Source: Streptomyces mashuensis (lineage in GTDB: Bacteria; Actinomycetota; Actinomycetes; Streptomycetales; Streptomycetaceae). From it: a DNA stretch of 64,000 bases. The stretch covers positions 372,001-436,000 of the forward strand of contig NZ_BNBD01000005.1 in the NCBI RefSeq assembly GCF_014654785.1. Reading direction: 5' to 3'. Numbering within the stretch: the first letter of the stretch is position 1; every line of letters starts with the position of its first letter. The position numbers and the translations under genes are program-made. This document shows, piece after piece, positions 36,159 to 45,700 of the stretch. Below the pieces are notes generated by a model. That model searched no databases. It worked only from the letters and a program-made list of their open reading frames with translations, and was not told where the DNA came from.

Positions 36159-37190
36159 GTGCGCCGGGTATCCAAGATCACTGCTGCGGGCGTTGCCACC
36201 GCGGCTCTCGCATTCACCCTTTCCGCCTGCGGCGAGTCCTCCACCGAGTCCGGTGGCGGCAAGTCCAAGGGCATCGGTCTTGCCTACGACGTCGGCGGCC
36301 GTGACGACCACTCCTTCAACGAGTCCGCCGCCCGCGGCATGGACCGTGCCCAGAAGGAGCTGGGGATCTCCGGCCGCGACATGACGGCGAAGAACGGCGA
36401 GACCGAGGCGGACCGCGAGCAGCGGCTGAACTCCCTGGCCGAGGCGGGCTACAACCCGGTCATCGGCGTGGGCTTCAACTACTCGAAGTCGATCGAGAAG
36501 GTCGCCAAGGACTTCCCGAACACCACCTTCGCCGTGGTGGACTCGGTTGCCCCGGGCAAGAACATCGACAGCATCACCTTCGGTGAGCACGAGGGCTCCT
36601 ACCTGGCCGGCGTCGCCGCCGCGCTGAAGTCCAAGAACCACAAGGTCGGCTTCATCGGTGGCGTGAACAACGCCCTGATCCAGAAGTTCCAGGCCGGTTT
36701 CGAGCAGGGCGCCAAGGAGACCGACCCGAACGTCGAGGTCACCTCGGAGTACCTGTACGCGAACAACGACAAGGGCTTCAACGACCCCGCGGCCGCCAAG
36801 GAGAAGGCCAAGGGCATGCTCGACCGCGGCATCGACGTGATCTACACGGCGGCCGGCCTCTCCGGCAACGGCTCCATCGAGGCCATCGCGGGCCAGAAGG
36901 ACGCCTGGGCGATCGGCGTCGACTCGGACCAGTACCAGCAGCCGGGCCTGGCCAAGTACAAGGACCACATCCTCACCTCCGTGGTGAAGAACGTGGACGT
37001 GGCGGTCTTCGAGCTCGCCAAGAGCGTCAAGGACGGCAAGCCGCTGACGGGCAACCACCAGTACCTGCTCAAGGACGGCGGCGTCTCGCTGTCCACCTCG
37101 GGCGGCTTCATCGACGACATCAAGGACAAGATCGAGGCCGCGAAGCAGAAGGTCGTGAGCGGTCAGGTCAAGGTCAAGACCGCCCCGTGA
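36159..37190 (+). CDS. BMP-family nucleoside-binding lipoprotein
   Basis: A 343-residue solute-binding lipoprotein. The lipobox LSAC (Cys at about residue 24) follows a short hydrophobic leader. The BMP/Med fold shows GIGLAYDVGGRDDHSFNESAARG, GVGFNYSKSIEKVAKDFP, FGEHEGSYLAGVAAAL, KVGFIGGVNNALIQKFQAGFEQGA and IGVDSDQYQQPG. It captures nucleosides for the ABC transporter encoded downstream. GTG 36159 has GAAGGGG upstream. A small hairpin (36123-36140) lies in its leader. Base composition is slightly lower in GC than its neighbours, typical of a highly expressed gene. Confidence 0.92.
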   Translation: MRRVSKITAAGVATAALAFTLSACGESSTESGGGKSKGIGLAYDVGGRDDHSFNESAARGMDRAQKELGISGRDMTAKNGETEADREQRLNSLAEAGYNPVIGVGFNYSKSIEKVAKDFPNTTFAVVDSVAPGKNIDSITFGEHEGSYLAGVAAALKSKNHKVGFIGGVNNALIQKFQAGFEQGAKETDPNVEVTSEYLYANNDKGFNDPAAAKEKAKGMLDRGIDVIYTAAGLSGNGSIEAIAGQKDAWAIGVDSDQYQQPGLAKYKDHILTSVVKNVDVAVFELAKSVKDGKPLTGNHQYLLKDGGVSLSTSGGFIDDIKDKIEAAKQKVVSGQVKVKTAP

Positions 37191-37194
37191 CGCC

Positions 37195-37274
37195 GGGCCG
37201 GCAGCGGCCGGCCCAGTGACACGCAAGGACTGCGGGCCCGGCGGCAGGGGAGGCACCCCGGCCACCGGGCCCGC
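37195..37274 (+). terminator. Two hairpins after the BMP gene (attenuator or terminator)
   Basis: An 8-bp stem GGGCCGGC-AGCG-GCCGGCCC at 37195-37214 directly after the stop, then a 10-bp stem GCGGGCCCGG...CCGGGCCCGC (37232-37241 with 37265-37274). They could stop most transcripts so that the binding protein is made in excess over the transporter. Confidence 0.6.
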
Positions 37275-37289
37275 ACATACGAGCACAAC

Positions 37290-37303
37290 GCTACGCGCGT
37301 AGC
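37290..37303. promoter_or_regulatory. Palindromic candidate operator before the transporter genes
   Basis: A perfect 14-bp palindrome GCTACGCGCGTAGC. A related half, GTAGCGT at 37329-37335, pairs inversely with ACGCTAC at 37288-37294. The site is about 120 bases before the ATPase gene in an otherwise gene-free 231-bp gap. Confidence 0.45.
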
Positions 37304-37421
37304 ACCGCCTGATGCGGAGTCGACACGTGTAGCGTCGCCCCCGCCCCGGCCGGGCGCCCGTACCCCCGCACGGAGCAACCGGCTCCCCGCTCCCGCTCCC
37401 TTTCCCCGAGGAGAGTGCGCC

Positions 37422-39068
37422 ATCAAAGCGTCCACCACAGAGACCAGCAGTACCGCCCCCGCGGTGGAACTCGCCGGCATCACCAAGCGGTTCCCCGGAG
37501 TCGTGGCCAACCACGACATCCACCTGACCGTCCGCCGCGGCACCGTCCACGCGCTGTGCGGCGAGAACGGCGCCGGCAAGTCGACCCTGATGAAGATCCT
37601 CTACGGCATGCAGAAGCCGGACGAGGGCACCATCACCCTGGACGGCGAGCAGGTCAGCCTGAACAGCCCCGCCGACGCCATCTCCCGCGGCATCGGCATG
37701 GTCCACCAGCACTTCATGCTGGCGGACAACCTCACCGTCCTCGAGAACGTCGTCCTCGGCGCCGAGAAGCTCCACGGCATCGGCAACAAGGCCCGCGCGA
37801 AGATCAAGGAGATCTCCGACGCGTACGGCCTGGGCGTGCGCCCCGACGTCCTCGTCGAGGACCTCGGCGTCGCCGACCGCCAGCGCGTGGAGATCCTCAA
37901 GGTCCTCTACCGCGGCGCGCGCACCCTCATCCTCGACGAGCCGACCGCCGTCCTGGTGCCGCAGGAGGTCGACGCGCTCTTCGACAACCTGCGCGAGCTG
38001 AAGTCCGAGGGCCTCACGGTCATCTTCATCTCCCACAAGCTGGGCGAGGTGCTCTCCGTCGCGGACGACATCACCGTCATCCGCCGCGGCACCACCGTCG
38101 GCACCGCGATCCCCAGCGAGACCACGCCCAAGCAGCTCGCCGAGCTGATGGTGGGCGAGGAGCTGCCCTCGCCGGAGACCCGCGAGTCGACCGTCACCGA
38201 CGTGCCGATGCTCACCGTCGACGGCCTGCACCTGTCGGCCACCGACTCCGACGGCGTCGTCCGCGCCGTCCTCGACGGCATCTCCTTCACCATCCACAAG
38301 GGCGAGGTCCTCGGCCTCGCGGGCGTGGAGGGCAACGGCCAGGCCGAGCTGGTCGAGGCGATCATGGGCATGCGCCGTCCCGACGGCGGCACCGTGACCC
38401 TCGACGGCGAGGACATCACCCAGACGCCCACCCGCAAGCGGCGCGAGAGCGGCATCGGCTACGTCCCCGAGGACCGCCACCGCCACGGCCTGCTGCTGGA
38501 GGCGCCGCTGTGGGAGAACCGCATCCTCGGCCACGTCACCGAGAAGCCCAACAGCAAGCGCGGCCTGCTCGACCTCAAGGCCGCCCGCAACGACACCGAG
38601 CGCATCGTGCGCGAGTACGACGTGCGGACCCCCGGCATCGAGGTCACCGCGGCCTCCCTCTCCGGCGGCAACCAGCAGAAGCTGATCGTCGGCCGTGAGA
38701 TGAGCCACGAGCCCAAGCTGCTCATCGCCGCCCACCCCACGCGCGGCGTGGACGTCGGCGCGCAGGCGCAGATCTGGGACCAGATCCGCGAGGCGCGCCG
38801 CGAGGGCCTGGCGGTGCTGCTGATCTCCGCCGACCTGGACGAGCTGATCGGGCTCTCCGACACGCTGCGGGTGATGTTCCGCGGCCGCCTGGTCGCGGAC
38901 GCCGACCCGGCCACGATCACCCCGGAGGAGCTGGGCTCCGCCATGACGGGTGCCGCGTCGGGCCACCTGGAGCACCAGGAGGAGACCCCGGCGGAGGAGT
39001 CCGCCGAAGCCCCCGGCGAAGAGAACACGACCGACAACGAGACCCCGGAAGGCGGTGACTCGAAGTGA
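37422..39068 (+). CDS. Nucleoside ABC transporter ATPase, two ABC domains; apparent ATC start
   Basis: A two-domain ATPase of the BMP-linked purine/nucleoside uptake type (about 548 aa). Domain 1 has ALCGENGAGKSTLMKIL, a degenerate signature (LGVADRQRVEIL) and LILDEPTAVLVPQE. Domain 2 has a degenerate Walker A (AGVEGNGQAELVEAI), LSGGNQQKLIVGREM and LLIAAHPTRGVDVGA. The C-tail is acidic. The start is unusual: a good GAGGAGAG sits 7-8 bases before codon 37422, which is ATC (ATC AAA GCG TCC). The first conventional start, GTG 37464, has no ribosome site. Either ATC is used or the base differs from the true sequence. The stop overlaps the permease GTG. Confidence 0.88.
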   Translation: MKASTTETSSTAPAVELAGITKRFPGVVANHDIHLTVRRGTVHALCGENGAGKSTLMKILYGMQKPDEGTITLDGEQVSLNSPADAISRGIGMVHQHFMLADNLTVLENVVLGAEKLHGIGNKARAKIKEISDAYGLGVRPDVLVEDLGVADRQRVEILKVLYRGARTLILDEPTAVLVPQEVDALFDNLRELKSEGLTVIFISHKLGEVLSVADDITVIRRGTTVGTAIPSETTPKQLAELMVGEELPSPETRESTVTDVPMLTVDGLHLSATDSDGVVRAVLDGISFTIHKGEVLGLAGVEGNGQAELVEAIMGMRRPDGGTVTLDGEDITQTPTRKRRESGIGYVPEDRHRHGLLLEAPLWENRILGHVTEKPNSKRGLLDLKAARNDTERIVREYDVRTPGIEVTAASLSGGNQQKLIVGREMSHEPKLLIAAHPTRGVDVGAQAQIWDQIREARREGLAVLLISADLDELIGLSDTLRVMFRGRLVADADPATITPEELGSAMTGAASGHLEHQEETPAEESAEAPGEENTTDNETPEGGDSK

Positions 39069-40171
39069 AGACGTTCGACAAGAACAAGCTGATCCTGGCC
39101 GTCGCCGCGCCCGTGCTGGCCATCGTCACCGCCCTGGTGATCACGTCCGCCATCATCGGCGCCACGGGCAAGGACCCCTTCCACGCCTTCCAGGTGATGC
39201 TGGACTTCGGCTCCAAGAGCGACAGCCAGGTCTGGATCATCAACAAGGCGACGCCGTACTACCTGTCCGCGCTGGCCGTCGCCATCGGCTTCCGGATGAA
39301 CCTCTTCAACATCGGCGTCGACGGCCAGTACCGCATCGCGGCGTTCTTCGCCGCCGTCGTCGGTGGCGCGCTCACCCTGCCCGGGATCATCCAGATCCCG
39401 CTGATCATCCTGGTCGCCATGGCCGTGGGCGCGATCTGGGCCGGCATCGCCGGCCTGCTGAAGACCACGCGCAACGTCAACGAGGTGATCAGCACCATCA
39501 TGCTGAACGCCATCGGCGCGTCGGTCATCGGCTACCTGCTGCAGGACGGGCGGCTGGCAGAGAAGGAGGGCAACCTGATCCACACGCCCTACCTGCCCGA
39601 CAGCGCGCACTTCTTCGAGATCCCGACCCAGCCCAAGCCGGTCTACGGCTTCGTGGTGATCGCGGCCCTCGCGGGCGTCGCCTACTGGTACGTCCTCAGC
39701 CGCACCCGGTTCGGCTTCGACCTGCGCACGGTCGGCCGTTCCGAGTCGGCCGCCCAGGCCAGCGGCGTCAACGTCAAGCGCATGGTTGTGACGTCCATGG
39801 TGCTGTCCGGCGCCATGGCCGGCCTCGTCGGCATGCCGACCCTGCTCGGCGTCTCGTACAACTACGGCACCGACTTCCCCACCGGCATCGGCTTCACCGG
39901 CATCGCCATCGCCCTGCTGGGCCGCAACAACCCCGTCGGCATGGCGCTCGCCGCCCTGCTCTGGGGCTTCCTGGAGCGCACCGGCACCCAGCTGGAGTTC
40001 GAGGGCTACGCCCAGGAGATCGTCGGCGTGATGCAGGGCGTCATCGTCCTGTGCGTCGTCATCGCCTACGAGGTCGTGCGCCGGTACGGCCTCAAGGCCC
40101 AGCAGCGCAAGGTCGGCGAGGAGCTCGCCGCCCAGGCCCGTAAGAGCGACAAGGCGGAGGTATCCGCGTGA
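39065..40171 (+). CDS. Nucleoside ABC transporter permease 1
   Basis: A 368-residue membrane subunit of the BPD_transp_2 type. About nine hydrophobic segments are seen, starting with LILAVAAPVLAIVTALVITSAI. Family motifs are INKATPYYLSALAVAIGFRMNLFNIGVDGQ, TRNVNEVISTIMLNAIG and the cytoplasmic coupling loop LRTVGRSESAAQASGVNVKRM. GTG 39065 overlaps the ATPase stop. With the second permease it forms the translocation pore for nucleosides. Confidence 0.92.
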   Translation: MKTFDKNKLILAVAAPVLAIVTALVITSAIIGATGKDPFHAFQVMLDFGSKSDSQVWIINKATPYYLSALAVAIGFRMNLFNIGVDGQYRIAAFFAAVVGGALTLPGIIQIPLIILVAMAVGAIWAGIAGLLKTTRNVNEVISTIMLNAIGASVIGYLLQDGRLAEKEGNLIHTPYLPDSAHFFEIPTQPKPVYGFVVIAALAGVAYWYVLSRTRFGFDLRTVGRSESAAQASGVNVKRMVVTSMVLSGAMAGLVGMPTLLGVSYNYGTDFPTGIGFTGIAIALLGRNNPVGMALAALLWGFLERTGTQLEFEGYAQEIVGVMQGVIVLCVVIAYEVVRRYGLKAQQRKVGEELAAQARKSDKAEVSA

Positions 40172-41463
40172 GCACGACCTTCACCTCCGCTCTCGCCGAG
40201 CGGCTGAGCGGCAAGAACAAGAAGGACGACAAGGGCCGCCGCAAGCTCTCCTACCCCGTCGTCCTGCTGATCCTCGCGGGCGGCCTGCTGCTGCTCTCGG
40301 CGCTGCGCGTCATCACCGGCGCCGGCGACCTGACCTCCTCCGGCCAGTGGAGCGGCGCGCTCGGCGCGGCCGTGCCCATCGGCCTCGCGGGTCTGGGCGG
40401 CCTGTGGGCCGAGCGCTCCGGCGTCGTCAACATCGGCCTCGAGGGCATGATGATGCTCGGCACGTTCAGCGCCGGCTGGGTGGGCTGGCAGCACGGCCCG
40501 TGGGCGGCCGCGGCCGCCGGCATCGTGGGCGGCGCCCTCGGCGGCCTGCTGCACGCCATCGCCACCGTCACCTTCAACGTGGACCACATCATCTCCGGTG
40601 TGGCCATGAACATCCTGGCGCTGGGCGTCACCCAGTACCTGGCCAAGCTGTGGTTCGGTGCCCCGGGCAGCGCGGCGCAGCAGGCGGGCGGCAACGACAA
40701 GCAGTCGCCCGTCATGGAGAACATGCCGAACTTCTCGGTGCCCGGCCTGTCCGACTGGCTGCACTCCATCGAGAAGCACCACTGGTTCCTGGTCTCCGAC
40801 CTCGCCGGCATGCTCGACGGCCTCGTCTCCGACGTCTCGTGGCTGACGATCGTCGCGGTGCTGCTCTTCGTCGGCACGTTCTTCGTGCTGTGGCGCACCT
40901 CGTTCGGCCTGCGGCTGCGGTCCTGCGGCGAGAGCCCGGTGGCCGCCGAGTCGCTCGGCGTCAACGTCTACACGTACAAGTACGCGGCCGTGATCGTCTC
41001 GGGCGCCCTCGCCGGCCTCGGCGGCGCGTTCCTGGCCATCGGCACGCACATGTACTCGGACGGCCAGACGGGTGGCCGTGGCTACATCGGCCTCGCCACC
41101 ATGATCTTCGGCAACTGGCGGCCGGGCGGCGTGGCCATGGGTGCCGGCCTGTTCGGCTTCATGGACAGCCTCCAGCTGCGTTCGGGCGGCCCGACCGTCC
41201 ACGCGCTGCTGCTGCTCGTCGCGGTGCTGCTGGTGGGCCTGGCCCTGTGGCGGTTCAAGGGCGGCAAGGTCAAGGTGGCCGTCGCCAGCGCCGTCGTGGC
41301 CGTGCTGCTGATCGGCTGGTACGCCGGCACGAAGACGGTGCCGCTGGAGTTCGTCGACGCCACGCCGTACGTCGCCACGCTGCTGGTGCTGTCGCTGTCC
41401 GCGACACGGCTGCGCATGCCGAAGGCCGACGGCAAGCCGTACCGGAAGGGCCAGGGCAAGTGA
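40168..41463 (+). CDS. Nucleoside ABC transporter permease 2
   Basis: A 431-residue BPD_transp_2-type permease, coupled to the first by a GTGA overlap. After a charged N-terminus come segments such as VVLLILAGGLLLLSALRVI and the motif AERSGVVNIGLEGMMMLGTFSAGWVG. The coupling loop is FGLRLRSCGESPVAAESLGVNVY, followed by GLGGAFLAIGTHMY and the conserved GRGYIGLATMIFGNWRPGG. The longer C-terminus has two extra helices. It works with permease 1 and the BMP lipoprotein. Confidence 0.92.
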   Translation: MSTTFTSALAERLSGKNKKDDKGRRKLSYPVVLLILAGGLLLLSALRVITGAGDLTSSGQWSGALGAAVPIGLAGLGGLWAERSGVVNIGLEGMMMLGTFSAGWVGWQHGPWAAAAAGIVGGALGGLLHAIATVTFNVDHIISGVAMNILALGVTQYLAKLWFGAPGSAAQQAGGNDKQSPVMENMPNFSVPGLSDWLHSIEKHHWFLVSDLAGMLDGLVSDVSWLTIVAVLLFVGTFFVLWRTSFGLRLRSCGESPVAAESLGVNVYTYKYAAVIVSGALAGLGGAFLAIGTHMYSDGQTGGRGYIGLATMIFGNWRPGGVAMGAGLFGFMDSLQLRSGGPTVHALLLLVAVLLVGLALWRFKGGKVKVAVASAVVAVLLIGWYAGTKTVPLEFVDATPYVATLLVLSLSATRLRMPKADGKPYRKGQGK

Positions 41464-41855
41464 CCTCCTCCGTGAACTGGGAGGACCTGCGGACGCAGGC
41501 CCGGGACGCCATGTCCCGGGCCTACGCCCCGTACTCCGGCTTCCCCGTCGGCGCCGCGGCCCTCGTGGACGACGGCCGCGTCGTGACCGGCTGCAACGTG
41601 GAGAACGCCGCGTACGGCGTGGCCCTCTGCGCCGAGTGCGGAATGGTTTCCGCACTGGTCGCCTCGGGCGGCGGCCGGCTGACGGCCTTCACCTGCTGCG
41701 ACCGGCACGGCAACGTCCTGATGCCCTGCGGCCGCTGCCGCCAGCTCCTCTGGGAGCACGGCGGCCCCGAGCTGGCCGTGGACACGGCGTCGGGCATCCG
41801 GCCCCTGTCCGAGCTGCTGCCGGACGCGTTTGGGCCTGCTGACCTGAATCGTTGA
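41460..41855 (+). CDS. cdd: Cytidine deaminase
   Basis: A 131-residue zinc enzyme converting cytidine and deoxycytidine to the uridine forms. Motifs are YAPYSGFPVGAAAL, the zinc/Glu motif NVENAAYGVALCAECG with the catalytic Glu, and the second cysteine pair in PCGRCRQLLWE. All-Cys zinc ligation is the pattern of small tetrameric deaminases. GTG 41460 overlaps the permease stop, so imported cytidine meets its first salvage enzyme from the same transcript. Confidence 0.95.
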   Translation: MTSSVNWEDLRTQARDAMSRAYAPYSGFPVGAAALVDDGRVVTGCNVENAAYGVALCAECGMVSALVASGGGRLTAFTCCDRHGNVLMPCGRCRQLLWEHGGPELAVDTASGIRPLSELLPDAFGPADLNR

Positions 41856-41870
41856 AAATATCCCTAAGCG

Positions 41871-41900
41871 CCGGACGGGCTGAGCTTTCAGCCCGTCCGG
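41871..41900 (+). terminator. Terminator between cdd and deoA
   Basis: A perfect 13-bp stem CCGGACGGGCTGA/TCAGCCCGTCCGG with a GCTT tetraloop, 15 bases after the cdd stop, followed by CACTTTCC. A strong intrinsic-type terminator; deoA must have its own promoter or be read through. Confidence 0.85.
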
Positions 41901-41957
41901 GTCACTTTCCGGCCCCGGGAAGACCTGAGGACTACGAACCTTAAGGAAAATGTGCTG

Positions 41958-43235
<1,278 letters not shown>

Positions 43236-43255
43236 TCACGGCGGATCGCTCACGC

Positions 43256-43291
43256 GGAGGGGGCCGGTGGTGCACACCACCGGCCCCCTCC
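43256..43291. terminator. Bidirectional terminator, deoA / acetyltransferase
   Basis: A near-perfect inverted repeat of about 16 bp (GGAGGGGGCCGGTGGTG against CACCACCGGCCCCCTCC) around a TGCA loop, placed between the convergent stops. It also marks the left edge of the accessory region. Confidence 0.88.
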
Positions 43292-43309
43292 GTCGTACCG
43301 ACAGTGGTG

Positions 43310-43741
43310 TCAGCCCAGCTGCTTCTCGAAGTGGAAGGAGCTGATCACCATGCGCTCCCGCAGGTAGAACCGGTGAGCGTGCACGCGGTGCGTGCCCGAG
43401 TCCAGCGTCAGGCGGTGGCAGCCCGCCGCGCGGGCGTGCTCCTCCAGGTGGGCCAGCAGCGCCTGCCCGACGCCGCCCGAGCGTGCGCCCTCGGCGGTCA
43501 CCAGGTCGTCCACGTACAGCATGCGCAGCGCCGACGTGTTCACCACGATCCGCCAGCCGGCGGCGCCCACGCACACACCGTCGTCCCCGTAGGCGGCGCT
43601 GAACCGCAGGCCCTGGCCGTGGCCCTCCGCGTACACCCCCTCGAACGTCTCCTCGGTGAGGTGCGGCCGCAGTTCTTGCAGCACGGGCAGGAGTTCGGAG
43701 GCGAGCCGGGGGTCACCGGGCGCGAGATCGAAGATCTTCAT
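43310..43741 (-). CDS. GNAT-family N-acetyltransferase
   Basis: A 143-residue acetyl-CoA-dependent transferase. The beta-4/alpha-3 core is LRMLYVDDLVTAEGARSGGVGQALLAHLEEHARAAG (seen as MLYVDDLVT and ARSGGVGQALLAHL), giving the R/Q-x-x-G-x-G/A pyrophosphate loop. The end, LTLDSGTHRVHAHRFYLRERM, is the GNAT motif B region (HRFYLRE). The substrate is unknown. It reads away from the hydrazine-type cluster that starts 137 bp on the other side, and is probably not part of it. Confidence 0.85.
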   Translation of the reverse strand: MKIFDLAPGDPRLASELLPVLQELRPHLTEETFEGVYAEGHGQGLRFSAAYGDDGVCVGAAGWRIVVNTSALRMLYVDDLVTAEGARSGGVGQALLAHLEEHARAAGCHRLTLDSGTHRVHAHRFYLRERMVISSFHFEKQLG

Positions 43742-43878
43742 GGCCGCACCCTAACCGCACGCCCTGACGTCGCCCTGGCCGCGCCCTGACCGCGCTCTGG
43801 CCGCGCCCCGACCGCAGTCGAGCGGCACCATACGGCGGACCATACGTTGCCCATACAGAGCGTTCCTACGGTGAGGGC

Positions 43879-45654
43879 GTGACTGTTGCACTGGTTCTGT
43901 CGCACACGACCCGTTGGTACGCGGCACCCGGGGGCAAGTGGGCCCACGGTGCGCGACCCGAATTCTCCGACCTCGGCCACCTCGGCCACTGGCAGCTCCT
44001 CACCGCCGCCCTCGGCCAGGACTGGCGCGTCGTCGACGGCCCCTGGGCGGACGAGGAGCTGTCCGGTGCCGGCGTGGTGCTCCTGCCGCTCAGCGGGCCG
44101 ACCCCGGAACGTGCCGCCCCGGCCGCCGCCGAGGCCGGGCTGCTGACGCGGCATCTCCGGGCCGGCGGCGGCCTGTTGCTGTTCGGCGACGGCGGGCTGC
44201 GGGCAGCCGGTCACCCCGGCTTACCGGGGCTCGGCGGCGCCCGGCTGGGGGAGCGGCTCACCGGCGACCCGCTGCCGGACCTGCCGCACGTGCGCTGGCA
44301 CAGCGCCGAGACCGCGCCCGAGGCGACGGCCCACCCCGTCACCACCGGCGTGCACACCCTGCACCTGCACCACCCCCGGCGGATCACCGGCCTGACAGGG
44401 GACTCCGCGCTCCGGCCGGTCGTGACCGTCGGCGGCGAACCCGTGGCCGCCTGCGGCAGCACGGGCGGCGGCCGCGTGGCCGTCGTAGGCAACGCCGAGA
44501 TGTTCACCGCGCCCTTCATCGGCTTCCACGACAACGCCCGCTTCCTCGCCAACCTGCTGGACTGGCTGCGCACCGGCACCGTCGACGACGCCCGCACCCG
44601 CCGTGCCGCCCACGCGGCGCTGCACGAGCACCGCTACCGTTCGCGGCCCCTGCCCCCGGCCGGCGACATGACGGCCCTGGCCGGCGACCACGTCGTCGAC
44701 GTCACCGGCGCCGGCGAGGCCCTGCAGCGCGTGTCCGCCGAGGCCATGCCCGACCCGCACCACGACCCCGAGCTGTTCCTCCGCGAGGCCGAACTCCGCT
44801 ACGCCGGGCTGCCCTGGTCCGTGCGGCGCGCGGTGACCGACTTCCGCCACCAGTCGAACGACTACGGCGCGCTGCTGGTCCGCGGCCTGCCCGTGGGCCA
44901 CGTCCCCGACACGCCCCGCGACCCGAGGGCCGTGGTGCACAAGGACACGTGGCTGAGCGAGCTGTGGCTGGCCATGTTCGCGCAGGCGCTGGGGTCGACG
45001 TACGCGTACGCGCAGGAGAAGTCCGGTGCCCTGTTCCAGAACGTGGTGCCGACGCCCGGCAACGCCGACAAGCTGTCGTCCGAGAGCTCGTCGATCCTGC
45101 TGGACTTCCACACCGAGGCCGCGTTCCACCCGTTCAAGCCCGACTACGTGATGCTGCTGTGCCTGCGGCCCGACCACGACCGGGCGGCGCGGACCATCAA
45201 CGCCGGCGTACGGATGGTGCTTCCGCTGCTCAGCGCCCGCGAGCGGGCCGTGCTCACCCGGCCGCTGTTCCGCACCGGCATCGACTACTCGTTCGGCAGC
45301 GCCAACGGGCAGCAGGGCAACGGCCCCGTGCTGCCGGTGCTGAGCGGCGACCCCTTCGACCCGCACCTCACGTACGACCTCGACCTGATGACCGGCGAGA
45401 CCGAGGAGGCCGGGCGGGCCCTGCAGTCGCTGCGCGAGGCGGTCGCCGCGTGCGGCAGCTGGGTCCGGCTCGACCGCGGCGACCTGCTCGTCGTCGACAA
45501 CCGCCGGGCGGTGCATGCACGTTCGGAGTTCACGCCGCGGTACGACGGCCGGGACCGCTGGCTGCAACGCATGTGCGTGACGGTCGACATCGCCCGGTCC
45601 TCCGCGTACCGTCGCGCGGGCTCCCGTGTCGTCGAAACCGCGTTCGCCCTGTAA
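43879..45654 (+). CDS. VioC/clavaminate-synthase-like dioxygenase fused to an amidotransferase-like domain
   Basis: A 591-residue two-domain protein. Residues 1-235 resemble a class-I glutamine-amidotransferase/DUF4350-type Rossmann domain (GVVLLPLSG, LRAGGGLLLFGDGG, GGRVAVVGNAEMF, FLANLLDWL), without a visible catalytic Cys-His-Glu. Residues 265-591 are an Fe(II)/2-oxoglutarate oxygenase of the VioC/AsnO class: LLVRGLPVG, SILLDFHTEAAFHPFKPDY with metal ligands His411 and Glu413, distal His546 in NRRAVHARSEF, and YDGRDRWLQRM supplying the 2-oxoglutarate Arg. Family members hydroxylate free amino acids such as Arg, Asn or Lys. GTG 43879 sits 6 bases after TACGGT and may be leaderless. It is the first gene of the nine-gene cluster. 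Confidence 0.85.
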   Translation: MTVALVLSHTTRWYAAPGGKWAHGARPEFSDLGHLGHWQLLTAALGQDWRVVDGPWADEELSGAGVVLLPLSGPTPERAAPAAAEAGLLTRHLRAGGGLLLFGDGGLRAAGHPGLPGLGGARLGERLTGDPLPDLPHVRWHSAETAPEATAHPVTTGVHTLHLHHPRRITGLTGDSALRPVVTVGGEPVAACGSTGGGRVAVVGNAEMFTAPFIGFHDNARFLANLLDWLRTGTVDDARTRRAAHAALHEHRYRSRPLPPAGDMTALAGDHVVDVTGAGEALQRVSAEAMPDPHHDPELFLREAELRYAGLPWSVRRAVTDFRHQSNDYGALLVRGLPVGHVPDTPRDPRAVVHKDTWLSELWLAMFAQALGSTYAYAQEKSGALFQNVVPTPGNADKLSSESSSILLDFHTEAAFHPFKPDYVMLLCLRPDHDRAARTINAGVRMVLPLLSARERAVLTRPLFRTGIDYSFGSANGQQGNGPVLPVLSGDPFDPHLTYDLDLMTGETEEAGRALQSLREAVAACGSWVRLDRGDLLVVDNRRAVHARSEFTPRYDGRDRWLQRMCVTVDIARSSAYRRAGSRVVETAFAL

Positions 45655-45678
45655 CTCCTGCCTCGTAACTCCTGCCTC
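45651..45678 (+). repeat. Tandem 14-bp duplication after the dioxygenase stop
   Basis: GTAACTCCTGCCTC occurs twice in direct tandem (45651-45664 and 45665-45678). The first copy contains the TAA stop. It looks like a replication-slippage duplication and just lengthens the gap to the ATP-grasp gene. Confidence 0.8.
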
Positions 45679-45700
45679 GTTACCGACCTTTGGAGTTTCC

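Noticed and set aside
31510..38975. Long minus-strand frames opposite the NeuA-NeuB, M20, BMP and ABC genes
   Set aside because: Same reason: antisense shadows created by GC bias, with Val/Gly/Asp-rich low-complexity translations.
43310..43741. GNAT acetyltransferase as part of the hydrazine-type cluster
   Set aside because: It is on the other strand and faces away across a promoter region; a bidirectional terminator ties it to the conserved side. It may still act on the product, but the sequence does not show it.
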